Assembly: GCA_045804965.1 (NCBI GenBank)
Contig: JBJMMD010000015.1
Span: 1 to 47,476, forward strand
Direction: 5' to 3'
DNA length: 47,476 nt
Source: CAVTUU01 sp045804965
Lineage (GTDB): Bacteria; Chloroflexota; Chloroflexia; Thermomicrobiales; UBA6265
Part shown: piece after piece, positions 1-8,610 of the stretch
Layout of the letters: each line of letters starts with the position of its first letter
Numbering within the stretch: position 1 is the stretch's first letter
Position numbers and translations under genes: made by a program
The notes under the pieces: model-generated
Told to the model about the DNA's origin: nothing
What the model saw: the letters and a program-made list of their open reading frames with translations, nothing else
The model's database searches: none

Positions 1-164
1 TGATGGTCCATCTCAATCAGGTTGTACTCGACATCACGGCCCAGTCTGGTCCTGGCAACTTGCTAGGCAACCTGCTCTGCGCCGTCGCTCACTTGCTGGA
101 TAGCAACGCCTCCGGCAATGTCTTGGCGAACCTGCTCAATCAGCTGCTAGGTTTGCTGGGTTAG
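1..164 (+). CDS. C-terminal end of a secreted hypothetical protein (runs off the left edge)
   Basis: An open frame enters from the left edge and ends at TAG 162-164; the last 53 residues are visible. They contain LDITAQSGPGNLLGNLLCAV followed by two leucine-rich stretches (AHLLD, LANLLNQLLGLLG). This kind of tail (an LDI.A.PG block, then NLLGNLLC.V..LLD, then LL..LL) is familiar from the C-termini of exported hypothetical proteins in Actinobacteria and Chloroflexota. No catalytic motif is visible, and function cannot be judged without the N-terminal part. A hairpin about 40 bases downstream would terminate the transcript. Confidence 0.6.
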   Translation, partial: MVHLNQVVLDITAQSGPGNLLGNLLCAVAHLLDSNASGNVLANLLNQLLGLLG

Positions 165-204
165 ACGAGCGATCATCCTAAACCCAGAATGACCGAGTCC
201 GCGC

Positions 205-222
205 GGGCAGGAACTCCTGCCC
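205..222 (+). terminator. Hairpin terminator after the left-edge gene
   Basis: GGGCAGG (205-211), loop AACT, CCTGCCC (216-222) form a perfect 7-bp stem followed by a pyrimidine/T-rich tail (CCATTTCTATTCC). It lies 41 bases after the stop of the left-edge gene. Confidence 0.5.
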
Positions 223-417
223 CCATTTCTATTCCGGCTCCCCCGGTCGCGATAAGATTGGTGGCTCAGCGGGAGTCTCGCTACAGGCACATGCAGCGTC
301 AATCCCCGTGCCAGCGGGGTATCGGCGGACGGCACCGTCCTTACCTCCTCCGGGCGCGAGCAACCAGTTACATCGAACCGCCCCGGGTCCCGACGGCGGC
401 CGTCGGATTTCGGTGAG

Positions 418-1830
418 ATGATGCGCGTCGAGGACGAACAGGTGTCCAAAGCAGAGTTAGGTGAGCCAGGTCGCCGCTACGGCGTCGCTCAACATGTTCG
501 TATGAAGACACGCCTGCGGCGAACGGGGGAGCCGCGCGCGCAGACCGGGACGACAAGAACTCGGCTGGTCCCACCGCCGATCACATTCTCAGCCGACGAT
601 CTGCAGGGTGCCTGCGAACGGTTGCGCTTTGGCGATGGGCTGCATCATCTCCTAGCCCGGATAGGCGGGGATGAAGCCCGCGACTGCCGCTTGCCGCGAC
701 CGGCTCACTTTACCTCCCCCGGATTTCGGCGACGCCACCGCGCGACTCTCGTGGTGGTGGTGCTCTATGGGTTGCTCGTCGTGATTCCCGGCCTGCTCAT
801 CTCTTCCCTCGGAACGCGCCTCACCGACCGCGATTTCGTCCGCATCACGGATGGTCGCGAACTGCTCGGGTCGCTCTTTCTCTACCTCGTGTTGGCTCCC
901 GTGCTCTGGACGTTCTATCTCTGGCAGCCGCGCCTGATCGTCGATGTGTTTGCTGAGCTTGCGCAGGGCAGGGTGATCGGCGCCCCACGGCACGCAAGCG
1001 CGACGCCAGACGATTACCTCCGCGGCGTGGGCGCCAGTCTCCCTCGTCGAGTGGGGAACATCGGACTTCTCCGGCTGAGCCGGGGCATCCTGTTGACGAC
1101 CTTGGCCGCCGCTGCCTCGCTGGCGACGTTGCTCGTCTGGCCCCCTACCGCGCCGACGCCCTTCAACCAGTTGCTGCCCGAATCCGATGTTTTTTGGTGG
1201 CGCGTCGTGCCGATCTACTTCTGGCTGGTGTGGTTGCCAATGGTCTTCGTCAATGTCTACATGCTGGTCTGGATATGCCTCCGGCAGACACTCATGATCG
1301 CGAACATCCGGCGCCTGTTTCGGCTGTTCACGGTCGAACCGATCCCGTTTCACCCCGATCGGTGCAGCGGCTTCGCCCCCATCGGCAGCTATGCGACGAA
1401 CATCGTGCGCGTCGCTTTGATCGTGGGGGGCTGGGCGCTGATCCTGTTGCTGTCCGGTCCGGCGACGGGCCATGGCCTTTACGTGGCTCCGTACACCTTG
1501 TTCCTCGTCGTGGTCCAGGTCCTGCTCACGCCCTACCTACTCCTTGGGCCGGTATGGGACGCCCACCGCATCATGCGCAATGCCCGAGACCGCGCACTGC
1601 AGCGGATTGCCGACCACATCCGGGTGTCGCTCTTGGCATCTGAAGCTGCCCGCTCGCCAATCGACGAGACTGAGGCCTTTCCGGCTCTCGAGGTGAAATA
1701 TCGGCTGGCCGAAGATGGCTATCACACCTGGCCATTCGGCAAGACCGCATTGAGTAGGGTGAGCATTACGGCCGGCCTTACCCTGTTCGGCAACATCGCG
1801 GCGCTGATTTACCGCCTCTACTTTGCGTGA
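418..1830 (+). CDS. Polytopic membrane protein of unknown function
   Basis: A 470-residue frame. The first ~105 residues are soluble and Arg-rich. About seven hydrophobic helices follow, at roughly 110-131, 149-168, 222-242, 262-287, 328-347, 357-378 and 448-468. Between helices 4 and 5 lies PFHPDRCSGFAPIG, resembling the HPD..GG loop of a family of uncharacterised bacterial integral membrane proteins. No transporter or enzyme signature is visible. The start is uncertain: ATG 418 and 421 have only a poor GGTGAG just upstream, and ATG 502 (residue 29) would also keep every helix. The gene stands alone on the plus strand. The last helix ends close to the stop, so the C-terminus is probably at the membrane. 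Confidence 0.75.
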   Translation: MMRVEDEQVSKAELGEPGRRYGVAQHVRMKTRLRRTGEPRAQTGTTRTRLVPPPITFSADDLQGACERLRFGDGLHHLLARIGGDEARDCRLPRPAHFTSPGFRRRHRATLVVVVLYGLLVVIPGLLISSLGTRLTDRDFVRITDGRELLGSLFLYLVLAPVLWTFYLWQPRLIVDVFAELAQGRVIGAPRHASATPDDYLRGVGASLPRRVGNIGLLRLSRGILLTTLAAAASLATLLVWPPTAPTPFNQLLPESDVFWWRVVPIYFWLVWLPMVFVNVYMLVWICLRQTLMIANIRRLFRLFTVEPIPFHPDRCSGFAPIGSYATNIVRVALIVGGWALILLLSGPATGHGLYVAPYTLFLVVVQVLLTPYLLLGPVWDAHRIMRNARDRALQRIADHIRVSLLASEAARSPIDETEAFPALEVKYRLAEDGYHTWPFGKTALSRVSITAGLTLFGNIAALIYRLYFA

Positions 1831-1908
1831 GCCACTCGAACCCACCGGATCGCATTCTTCGGCGGTGCAGACGCTCCCGGGACAGAGACGCTGCGGTGAG
1901 CAGATACT

Positions 1909-2055
1909 TTGCCGATCTTCTGCCCACAGCCTCTTTCCCGCGACGACTGGAACGATCTGGCCGGTGTCGCCGACGTGCTGGTCGACGTAATGGATCAGGA
2001 CAACTATGGATCTTCCCCGCGTTTGCCGAGTCGCAAAGGCTACTCGCTGCCGTGA
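1909..2055 (+). CDS. Possible 48-residue small protein with TTG start
   Basis: This short frame begins with TTG 1909, preceded eight bases upstream by GGTGAG (1895-1900), and ends at TGA 2053-2055. The product (start MPIFCPQPLSRDDWNDLAGV, then ADVLVDVMDQDN, end GYSLP) has an amphipathic, acidic composition typical of a real protein. The overlapping longer frame here is Arg/Ser-rich and looks like a shadow. A nonsense-interrupted remnant of a longer gene is an equally good explanation, since in-frame codons upstream are closed by TGA 1897-1899. No family is recognised. Confidence 0.35.
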   Translation: MPIFCPQPLSRDDWNDLAGVADVLVDVMDQDNYGSSPRLPSRKGYSLP

Positions 2056-2294
2056 CCACAAGGCGAGCGGCTAAATGCGAGCTGGTGTTTCGAGCTAACG
2101 CGACGGGCGCAGGTGAGCGCTGGCGCCGCTGCCATCGCAGTCAGGCCCGTGCGCTCAGGTTAAGTGTTGATATCGACGAACCCGGAAATGCCTGAGGTGG
2201 TCTGTTCTGGAGATTTCGATGAACCGGCGTGCCGTTCGGACGAGGAGTTCCCGCTCAGTCCGGCAGGCGGCGTTGTCTAGCTCAGGTGATACGG

Positions 2295-2753
2295 TCACTG
2301 CAAGTCGGCATGGAGGCGGGTTTCGCGTTCATGGCCGTTTGGCAGTGGCCCTTCCGCACTCACCTGCATGTTGCCTTCAGTCAGAGTTGCGACCGCGTCG
2401 GTGATCCGCGCTGCGGCCTCGGTTGCCGTTTTTGCTTGCATCAGGGTCGCAGCGCGCAGGGTGACCTTCGTCGCCCCCGCGCCGTCCTCTGTGACTCGGA
2501 CAAGAAGCCACGGCGGCAACAGCGCTCGGCCGGCGCCGGGCACGCTCGATCGCAGCTCGGCGATGACGCCAGCCACATCGCCCCCCGGATCAATTGCGCG
2601 TTCAGTTTCCCACCAGATGATCGTCGGCAGTTTGAACCAGCGCCGCAACCATCGCCGTCCGCCCGGGCGGCGGGCGAGTAGGCCGACGGTGCAGGCAATC
2701 GACAGCATGACCAGCCAGAGCAACTCAAACACCAGCGTGATCGTGTGTCCCAT
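2295..2753 (-). CDS. Small membrane-anchored protein of unknown function
   Basis: A 152-residue protein. The start at ATG 2753 is chosen because GGGAGAG sits just upstream and the product then begins MGHTITLVFELLWLVMLSIA, a single N-terminal membrane helix (residues ~5-27). A basic stretch (RRPGGRRWLRRWFK) follows, then a soluble domain with WWETERAIDPGGDVAGVI and a helix rich in Ala/Thr. A longer frame extends upstream but lacks a ribosome site and is Arg-rich. The basic segment after the helix predicts the soluble domain in the cytoplasm. No homologous family is recognised. Confidence 0.6.
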   Translation of the reverse strand: MGHTITLVFELLWLVMLSIACTVGLLARRPGGRRWLRRWFKLPTIIWWETERAIDPGGDVAGVIAELRSSVPGAGRALLPPWLLVRVTEDGAGATKVTLRAATLMQAKTATEAAARITDAVATLTEGNMQVSAEGPLPNGHERETRLHADLQ

Positions 2754-3075
2754 CGTCTCTCCCCTTGACCCCGTGGTCCACGATGGTCCTTCGCGCGGCG
2801 ACGAATCGCCAGGATATGGAGCATCGAGAATAGAATGACAATGAGGCTGCGCTCGCCGACTGACTCCGCGAGTTCCTGCCATCCGTGGATGGCCCCGGCG
2901 CTCCCGCTCGCTGCAGAAACCCACCGTGCCACTTGACGCAACCGAAACGAAAAGCGAGGTACTGAGACCGGCAGCAGCGGGTGAGGTCGACTATGTCCGG
3001 CCCGGCGCTAGGACTCTCCACAGGAAGCGCCACGTGAACGGGATCGTGCCGGCGCCATTGCTACCGGCAGGAAGA
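2754..3075. other. Intergenic stretch without recognisable gene
   Basis: Lies between the start of the small membrane protein gene (2753) and the terminator at 3076. It should hold the promoter of the 2753 gene on the minus strand. I see no convincing frame or RNA. Confidence 0.4.
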
Positions 3076-3110
3076 GGCGCCCGCCGCGGGCATAACCCGC
3101 GGCGGGCGCC
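3076..3110 (-). terminator. Strong perfect hairpin after the 3126-3785 gene
   Basis: GGCGCCCGCCGCGGG (3076-3090), loop CATAA, and its exact complement (3096-3110) give a 15-bp perfect stem 16 bases beyond the stop of the minus-strand gene. There is no T-run on either side, so it may act as a Rho-assisted or bidirectional barrier. Confidence 0.7.
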
Positions 3111-3125
3111 GAACTCGGCCCGGAC

Positions 3126-3785
3126 TTAGCCCGTGCCTTCAATCAATTCGTGCCGCTCATAGTGGCCCAGTGCCCCGCCTAACGCAGCCGCGGCCAGCGC
3201 GACTACGAGCGTTACCAGTGTGCCCCACGCCGCGTCGCGGACATTGTCGAAAGCCGCTTGCGCGTCGGCCGCCGGTGCCTGGCCTTGGGCGACATCGGTC
3301 GCATAATTGGCAATGCTGGCCAGGTTACCGCCGAAGAAGCCGATCAGGTTCGTGAGTCCAGTCGCGGTGAGGATAATCAGCACCAGCAGGATCGTGGCGC
3401 CCGCGATCAGCCCATTCATCAAGCCGGCGAATGTTCCATCTACGGCCGCCGTCCGCGCCGCAACCCAGCCGCCAACTAGAAACGCGATGAACGCACTTAC
3501 GCCGCCCCAGACTCCCGCCCAGGTGTTCCAATCGGAGAGATCGGTGCTGGGTTTGAAGGCCGAGGCCCCGATCGCCAGTCCCAGCACGGTGAGGATCAGC
3601 AGAATGGCGAGCCCGGCAACGCTCCCCGCGAGGATCGGGCCCCACTGGACGCGATCGCGCACCGGGAGCATATTTGCCCCTACCATCGTCTCATCGGGCG
3701 CTACCCGGCGGCCTGCTACCCCATCACCATCCCAAGGCACGTCGGGCGATCTACGCGTGCCCACATTGACATCTGTTGCGTCCAT
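3126..3785 (-). CDS. Small Gly/Ala-rich integral membrane protein (TIGR04086-like)
   Basis: A 219-residue product from ATG 3785; AAGGAG lies nine bases upstream. ATG 3791 is also possible but only three bases from the site. After ~45 soluble residues come four hydrophobic helices: WGPILAGSVAGLAILLILTV, a WAGVWGGVSAFIAFLVGGWV segment, a GLIAGATILLVLIILTATGL segment, and a C-terminal Ala-rich helix ending in GALGHYERHEL. The pattern of a helix pair with GGW.A.R and glycines facing each other matches small YrzE/TIGR04086-like membrane proteins often encoded near envelope-stress genes. The role is unknown. It has its own terminator. Confidence 0.75.
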   Translation of the reverse strand: MDATDVNVGTRRSPDVPWDGDGVAGRRVAPDETMVGANMLPVRDRVQWGPILAGSVAGLAILLILTVLGLAIGASAFKPSTDLSDWNTWAGVWGGVSAFIAFLVGGWVAARTAAVDGTFAGLMNGLIAGATILLVLIILTATGLTNLIGFFGGNLASIANYATDVAQGQAPAADAQAAFDNVRDAAWGTLVTLVVALAAAALGGALGHYERHELIEGTG

Positions 3786-3971
3786 CAACATACGCTCCTT
3801 ACAAACTCCGCGAAGCCGGTCGTACCGGCTGGATCGCGAGTACTTATGTCCCTAGCGAGGCGGTCTCGCCTGTAGACCATAAATGCATCCGGCATGCCAC
3901 CAGTAGTCAACAGGATCAGGATTTGACGCTGCTTCGGCGGCAGCGAAAGACATGCCGCGTCACCGGGTTTC

Positions 3972-5000
3972 TCACCCAAGGAGCGCTGCATAAGCGTGCT
4001 CGTAGCCGTCGGCCATTGCCGACGGCGAGAACAAGCGCTCGACGCGGTCGCGGCAGGCGCGGCGGTCAAGCTCTTTCACCCGTTGGATCGCCTCGATCAT
4101 TTCGCCGAACGTGTCGCAGACGAAGCCGGTCACTCCGTCCTCGACCACCTCGGGCACCGACCCCGCGCGGTAGGCGACGACCGGCGTTCCGGTCGCCATC
4201 GACTCGGCCATGGTTAGCCCGAACGGTTCTGGCCAATCGACGGGGAAGAGGCACGCTAAGGCCCCGCCGAGTAGCTCGTCCTTTTCTTGCTCGCCGACCT
4301 CCCCCACGAACTCGATGAGTTCGGGGTGGGCATCGAGCAGCGGTTTGATCGCCTGTTGCCAGTACTCCTCATCGGTCGGGTCGACCTTGGCGGCAATCAC
4401 GAGGCGAGTGCCGACGTCGCGGGCGATCTCGATGGCACGATCGACGCGTTTCTCGGGGCTGACACGGCCGACAAAGACCAAGTACTCGCCTGGCTCCGGA
4501 CGGAAGTGGTAAGCGTCCACGGCGACGGCGTTGTAGACTGTGGCGACCCAGCGCGCTTCGGGTAAGTAGCTGCGTTGGTCGTCGCTGATGGCGACAAGTG
4601 GCTGCTCGCCGAAGTCGGCATAGACACGTTGCACTTCCGGCAGGTCGAGTCGGCCGTGGGTGGTGCTCACGGTTGGAGTCGGCGCGAGACGAGCGGAAGG
4701 AAACGCGAGGTAATCGAGATGATTGTGAATGACGTCGAATTCTTCGGCCCGGCGGTAAACGGCGCCGAGTTGGGTCATGGTGTAGGCAAGGTAATCGGTG
4801 ACGTCAGGATCGAGGCGCAGCCCCTGCTCGCAGCACGGGACTAGCTCGGCTGCGGTCTGCGAGTCACCACTGGCAAACAAGGTCACGGCATGGCCGCGCT
4901 GCACGAGCTCCTCGGTCAGCAGGGAGACGACGCGCTCGGTACCGCCGTAGAGAGGCGGCGGCACCGGCTCCATTAAGGGTGCAACTATGGCGATCCGCAT
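3972..5000 (-). CDS. Family 4 glycosyltransferase
   Basis: A 342-residue GT-B fold enzyme. The start ATG 5000 follows GGAGGG and gives MRIAIVAPLMEPVPPPLYGG with the Gly-rich donor-side loop and GGTERVVSLLTEELV. The N-domain has the IHNHLDYLAF segment. The C-domain opens with LVFVGRVSPEKRVDRAIEIA and carries EFVGEVGEQEKDELLGGALA and the EPFGLTMAESMATGTPVVA signature with the E-x7-E-like glutamates that bind the nucleotide sugar. Such enzymes transfer a sugar from UDP- or GDP-donors to a lipid, polysaccharide or small acceptor. The substrate cannot be told from the sequence. It stands alone, so no polysaccharide locus context helps. Confidence 0.9.
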   Translation of the reverse strand: MRIAIVAPLMEPVPPPLYGGTERVVSLLTEELVQRGHAVTLFASGDSQTAAELVPCCEQGLRLDPDVTDYLAYTMTQLGAVYRRAEEFDVIHNHLDYLAFPSARLAPTPTVSTTHGRLDLPEVQRVYADFGEQPLVAISDDQRSYLPEARWVATVYNAVAVDAYHFRPEPGEYLVFVGRVSPEKRVDRAIEIARDVGTRLVIAAKVDPTDEEYWQQAIKPLLDAHPELIEFVGEVGEQEKDELLGGALACLFPVDWPEPFGLTMAESMATGTPVVAYRAGSVPEVVEDGVTGFVCDTFGEMIEAIQRVKELDRRACRDRVERLFSPSAMADGYEHAYAALLG

Positions 5001-5400
5001 TCGGTGGCCCTCCGCCAATGCCGCCGTCATCCCTTGCCGCAAGGTGAAACTGCGACAAGACGAGCCCGAGCGCGACAGCCCTAGCGCCGATTTCCTCGGG
5101 CAACTCTGTTCAGGTTTGTCCTGTCCGTTATGAAAAATAGGGCGCAGGCAACATACGCGCACTGGCCCTCTAAAAGCAGATGGCATGCCACGACCGATGC
5201 GAGCGGGCTTCAGACGGAACGGCTATTGCCGATGGTTGCTGTCCGGCCCCTCTGGAACAAGGCAGCATCCCATGCGCCCAAAGAGGAGGCGCTGGAACAC
5301 GTCCGGGAACGAGTGATAGTCGGCGCCCGAGGCCGTAGATGTCGGGCCGGATACGAGCGGATTCCAGCCCAAGCGTTCCCACCAATCGGCGATCACAAAG
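5001..5400. other. Intergenic stretch, no gene seen
   Basis: Between the glycosyltransferase start and the terminator of the following minus-strand gene. It contains only low-quality overlapping frames. The promoter of the glycosyltransferase must lie here, but no clear -35/-10 pair stands out. Confidence 0.4.
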
Positions 5401-5436
5401 AGGAGCGGCGCGGGACAAACGCCCCGCGCCGCTCTT
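5401..5436 (-). terminator. Terminator of the PRC-barrel/DUF2382 gene
   Basis: AGCGGCGCGGG (5404-5414) pairs with CCCGCGCCGCT (5423-5433). The helix extends to ~14 bp through flanking G-C, G-U and A-T pairs. It is located 30 bases past the stop of the minus-strand gene at 5465. Confidence 0.65.
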
Positions 5437-5464
5437 AGCTCTCGTCCGAATCGATTGGTTCGTG

Positions 5465-6181
5465 TTAGATGTCGCTCGCGGTGGTCCCCGATGAGGCGTC
5501 GGTAACATCAGCGTCAGTCCGATCCTCGACGCGGACTTGCTCTTTGCGCACGGTGCCTTTCGCTTGCTCCGTCCGCTGCACCGCTTCCTTGCCGATGTTC
5601 ACTTCTTCGGCAACCCGCGCGCGCTTCTGGACGTCTACCTCTTCGCCGCGGACCGGTACCGAGATCGTGCCTTCTTGGAACGCGGTGTCATCAGGAGTCG
5701 CGTCCCGATCCACCGTCCGCCGATCGACCCGCACTCGCTCTTCGGTGACCGGCACGTTGAGCGTCTGCTCTTCGGTCATGACGTCCTTGCTGACATTGAC
5801 CGCGCCCCGCTCCACCGGGCGCTTGGTCGCCGTCAACTCTTCCTCGTGGACGGGCACACGAAGTGTGTCCTGCCCGGTCATCGCGGTTCCGGTGTTGTAA
5901 CCTGCGGCGCTATCTGTCGCATAGGTATCGGTAGCCTCAAGTGGCCGCCGATCCCAGCCCTGGTTGAGCGCCTCGTCCTTGGTCACCGTCAGGTAGACCT
6001 TGGCACCGTCATAATTGGCGACAGCACTCATCGGGATGTAGTAATCCGTCGGGAAGAAGAACCCCTTCTCGACAATGAAGTACTGGTCGCTCACCCCGAT
6101 AACTTTGCCGACCTTATCACCGTCGGCGCCGATGACGTCCGTTCCTTCTGTGAACCGCCACTGCTGCACGGTCGGATCCAT
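5465..6181 (-). CDS. PRC-barrel plus YsnF/AvaK (DUF2382) stress-type protein
   Basis: A 238-residue protein. The start ATG 6181 is set by AGGAAGGGAG eight bases upstream and begins MDPTVQQWRFTEGTDVIGAD. Residues ~8-85 form a PRC-barrel domain (V.GADGDKVGKVIGV, then a KGFFFPTDYYIP strand pair). Residues ~105-225 contain three DUF2382-like units: LRVPVHEEEL/VNVSKDV, LNVPVTEERV/VDRD and ISVPVRGEEV/VNIGKEA. Each has the V.EE.....R.V..G.V...K pattern. YsnF-type proteins accumulate under general stress in many bacteria; their biochemical role is unknown. The protein is highly acidic and has no signal peptide, so it is cytoplasmic. A related gene lies just upstream. Confidence 0.9.
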   Translation of the reverse strand: MDPTVQQWRFTEGTDVIGADGDKVGKVIGVSDQYFIVEKGFFFPTDYYIPMSAVANYDGAKVYLTVTKDEALNQGWDRRPLEATDTYATDSAAGYNTGTAMTGQDTLRVPVHEEELTATKRPVERGAVNVSKDVMTEEQTLNVPVTEERVRVDRRTVDRDATPDDTAFQEGTISVPVRGEEVDVQKRARVAEEVNIGKEAVQRTEQAKGTVRKEQVRVEDRTDADVTDASSGTTASDI

Positions 6182-6488
6182 AACGTGATCTCCCTTCCTG
6201 GATTTTCCCACCTCATCCGCCGAAGCGAACCAACGTGGAAACCAATCTAACTCAAGCGCGGCAACTCTCGGATATAGCGGTATTCCCACGTTTTCCGCGA
6301 TTGTGTTGGGCACGCCTGAGTTGGATACTTTTCCTGCCGCCGTCAACCTCGCGGGCGAGATTGAGGCAGTTGTCCGGCTGTCTTCCCCAGCGTCGTATCT
6401 AAAACGCGGCACCAACCGGTACACAACCTAAATTGCAAAACTGGTGCCAATACGGCGCCGGTTGTAACCGAGACTACTTAGGTGCACG
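6182..6488. other. Spacer between the two DUF2382 genes
   Basis: About 300 bases between the start of one DUF2382 gene and the stop of the next, presumably holding the promoter for the 6181 gene and a terminator for the 7160 gene. No clear hairpin or coding frame was recognised. Confidence 0.4.
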
Positions 6489-7160
6489 CTATGGGGTCAG
6501 GTCGCCCCCTGCTTGGGCGGGATGTTCCTCAACATCCACGATTTCACGGCGGAGAACATCCCGGATCTCAGCCTGCTCGGTTCGCTGGCGGCGCGTAATC
6601 CGGACCTCCTCGCGCAAGAGCAGCCGCTTCTCGGTGACGAGCATTTCTTCGACGACAGGGATGATCAGCGTGTCGCCCTCGTAACGCGGCTCCGGCGCCG
6701 TATCGACCTCGCGATCCACCGCGACGTGCTCCACCCATACCTCATCTCGGCTTAAGTCGACCGTCGTCTGATACGGCCTCTCTTCCACCCGCTTATGGAT
6801 GACTACATCACCGAGATGAACATCGCGGGTAACTGGTGTCAGCTCCTCTTCATGGACCGCAATGGTGATCGGCGTTTCCGTCCCAGCGACCACGTCACCG
6901 CCGGCATGGTCACCTTGCAGCGTGTGGAATTCCTCGCCAGCGACGGTGAGGCGGACCAGGTCAGCCGTCGAAGCGGCGACATCGATCAAAGCGAGTGGGA
7001 TGAGAACTTGATTACCCGTCGTGTTCATGCGCACCTGCAGCATTGACGGCTCGCTGTGTTGCTTTGGCGCCCGCGGATTCTCAACGACGCCGAGGTCTTC
7101 GTCGTCGCGGGTGAGCACGTGGGCACCGGACTTGAATGGGATCGAAGCGGGCATTGTCAT
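6489..7160 (-). CDS. DUF2382 (YsnF/AvaK-type) protein with degenerate PRC-like N-domain
   Basis: A 223-residue protein. The start ATG 7160 follows GGAGAG at a six-base spacing; a long upstream extension of the frame has no ribosome site and is ignored. Residues ~1-85 (IPFKSGAHVLTRDDEDLGVV onwards, then LIPLALIDVAASTADLVRLT) look like a reduced PRC-barrel. Residues ~100-215 carry two or more DUF2382 units: ITIAVHEEELTPVTRDVHLG and LIIPVVEEMLVTEKRLLLRE. It is a paralogue of the neighbouring 5465-6181 product, but the repeats are diverged enough that the duplication is old. A cytoplasmic stress role is inferred from the family only. Confidence 0.85.
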   Translation of the reverse strand: MTMPASIPFKSGAHVLTRDDEDLGVVENPRAPKQHSEPSMLQVRMNTTGNQVLIPLALIDVAASTADLVRLTVAGEEFHTLQGDHAGGDVVAGTETPITIAVHEEELTPVTRDVHLGDVVIHKRVEERPYQTTVDLSRDEVWVEHVAVDREVDTAPEPRYEGDTLIIPVVEEMLVTEKRLLLREEVRITRRQRTEQAEIRDVLRREIVDVEEHPAQAGGDLTP

Positions 7161-7560
7161 CGTCGTCTCTCCATTGCGTGAAGCTCTGGCCAGACCACCC
7201 TCTCTGCAAGCGACGTACCATTGAAGCCGTTCCCACCTGATGTGAGTTGATGCTTTCATTCGGGAACGAGCGACGACAGTCGTCGCGCTCGCCCGGCCGC
7301 TGAGACCGGGATTGAGGTCGCGGTCGGTACATTGATCGAATGAACTGAATGAGAGCAGATTCAACAATCCCCAACGCATCGCAGGCGCGCCCGGCGCGGT
7401 CGTGTTCGCCGAGGTAAAATGCAGTCTTTGCTGGATAGGCCGCTGAATCTCCTCGCCGGTCAATACACCAGTGCTGAGGACATCCGCGGCATAGGCGAGG
7501 AACGACACAACATCGCGATTCGAGTCAACGCCGATGCCTGCCCTGACCAGGGAACGGGGT
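7161..7560. other. Intergenic stretch with a possible decayed frame
   Basis: 400 bases without a supported gene. On the minus strand the frame upstream of the DUF2382 gene stays open and reads AGIGVDSNRDVVSFLAYAAD then VLSTGVLTGEEIQRPIQQRL, which looks protein-like. It then becomes Ser/Arg-rich without a start or ribosome site, so it may be a remnant. Confidence 0.3.
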
Positions 7561-8469
7561 CTACTTCTGTCTAAGCCGGGGCCGGGTCACCGAGGGTTCA
7601 GTGGCGTTTGCTCCATCCATCAGTGGCTGATAGACCGCTGAACCCGAGGTCAGCCGCACGCGTGGCGGAGCGACAAGCGTTTCGCCGGCATCGCGTTTCG
7701 TCGGCTTGCCGCCGCTGGGACCGGCCAGCGCCTTGATCTCTTGTTTGGACATGCGCTTCACCGGCGTCGGTGGAGGGGGCGGGGGCGGATCGACCGCGAG
7801 CGCACGTCCTCCCCCGTAGGTGGCCACGCTCCACCATAGCTCACCTGCGCTGTATGGCCGGTATTCGCCCTTCGGCATGCCATCGCCGTAGTAATCCGAT
7901 GCCCGGTTGGGAAAGACGTTCGGGTCATGGACGAGGTAGTTCCCGCCGTCTGCCGTTTTGCCGACGATGAGCAGCGCGTGACCGGCATAGTAGTCCGAGT
8001 AGCGGCCGGATTGGCCATAATTCGGACTCCACGGTTGATCGAGATCCCATCCAATGGAAATGTTGCCCATCCAGGCAGCAACGACAACGACTTTTCCGTC
8101 TTTGAGGGCGGTGTCAATTTCGTCTTGGGACCACACATTTTCGTACTTCGCCCCATAGACATCGAGCAACCACGCCCATTCGCCAATATTGGTCATGCCG
8201 TTATGGCCAACGGTATAGCGGACGTCGGCGACAGTTGGATAAGCGACTTGGGCGAAGGCAAGTGCGGCCGCGACGACGGCCATGCCGCAATTCGTTGTCT
8301 CGTCGAAACCGCTGCCGCCTTGTTGGTAGTAGGGCGCCGGTACCACAATGTCTCTTGGCGGCTTGGCGGCCGCGACCGGGCGCGGCGACATCAGCGGGAT
8401 CAAAACCGCAAGAACGGCGAATGTCGCGACCGCATAACGAAGCAACCGTGGGACGAACCCAACAACCAC
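7561..8469 (-). CDS. Secreted C39-like cysteine peptidase with proline-rich tail
   Basis: A 302-residue protein. GTG 8469 is taken as start because AAGGAGGGG lies just before it, giving VVVGFVPRLLRYAVATFAVL, a signal peptide ending at PRPVAAA. The mature part begins with IVVPAPYYQQGGSG and has TTNCGMAVVAAAL (catalytic Cys in a QxxxxxxxxxCG context), AGHALLIVGK (catalytic His) and YLVHDPN (third-site Asp/Asn), the order seen in the peptidase C39-like (C39_2) family. After an eight-residue proline run comes a basic, disordered tail of ~75 residues, possibly a wall-interaction region. The secreted location predicts hydrolysis of extracellular peptides or wall peptides. Substrate unknown. Confidence 0.85.
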   Translation of the reverse strand: MVVGFVPRLLRYAVATFAVLAVLIPLMSPRPVAAAKPPRDIVVPAPYYQQGGSGFDETTNCGMAVVAAALAFAQVAYPTVADVRYTVGHNGMTNIGEWAWLLDVYGAKYENVWSQDEIDTALKDGKVVVVAAWMGNISIGWDLDQPWSPNYGQSGRYSDYYAGHALLIVGKTADGGNYLVHDPNVFPNRASDYYGDGMPKGEYRPYSAGELWWSVATYGGGRALAVDPPPPPPPTPVKRMSKQEIKALAGPSGGKPTKRDAGETLVAPPRVRLTSGSAVYQPLMDGANATEPSVTRPRLRQK

Positions 8470-8610
8470 CAGACCCCTCCTTGACCACGAGTTTGGTACT
8501 GGGGAGGAGTTTGAAATGTGGTCCGTCGCGGTGGAATCACCGGAAAGTCTTGGGCCAGGTCTGTGCACCTGGAACCGGGACGTAGGTACCAGCCTGCGTC
8601 GAGTCCAAAC

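Noticed and set aside
1827..2195. 122-codon frame after the first membrane protein
   Set aside because: Arg/Ser-rich, no ribosome site, and the overlapping short frame at 1909 has a better composition.
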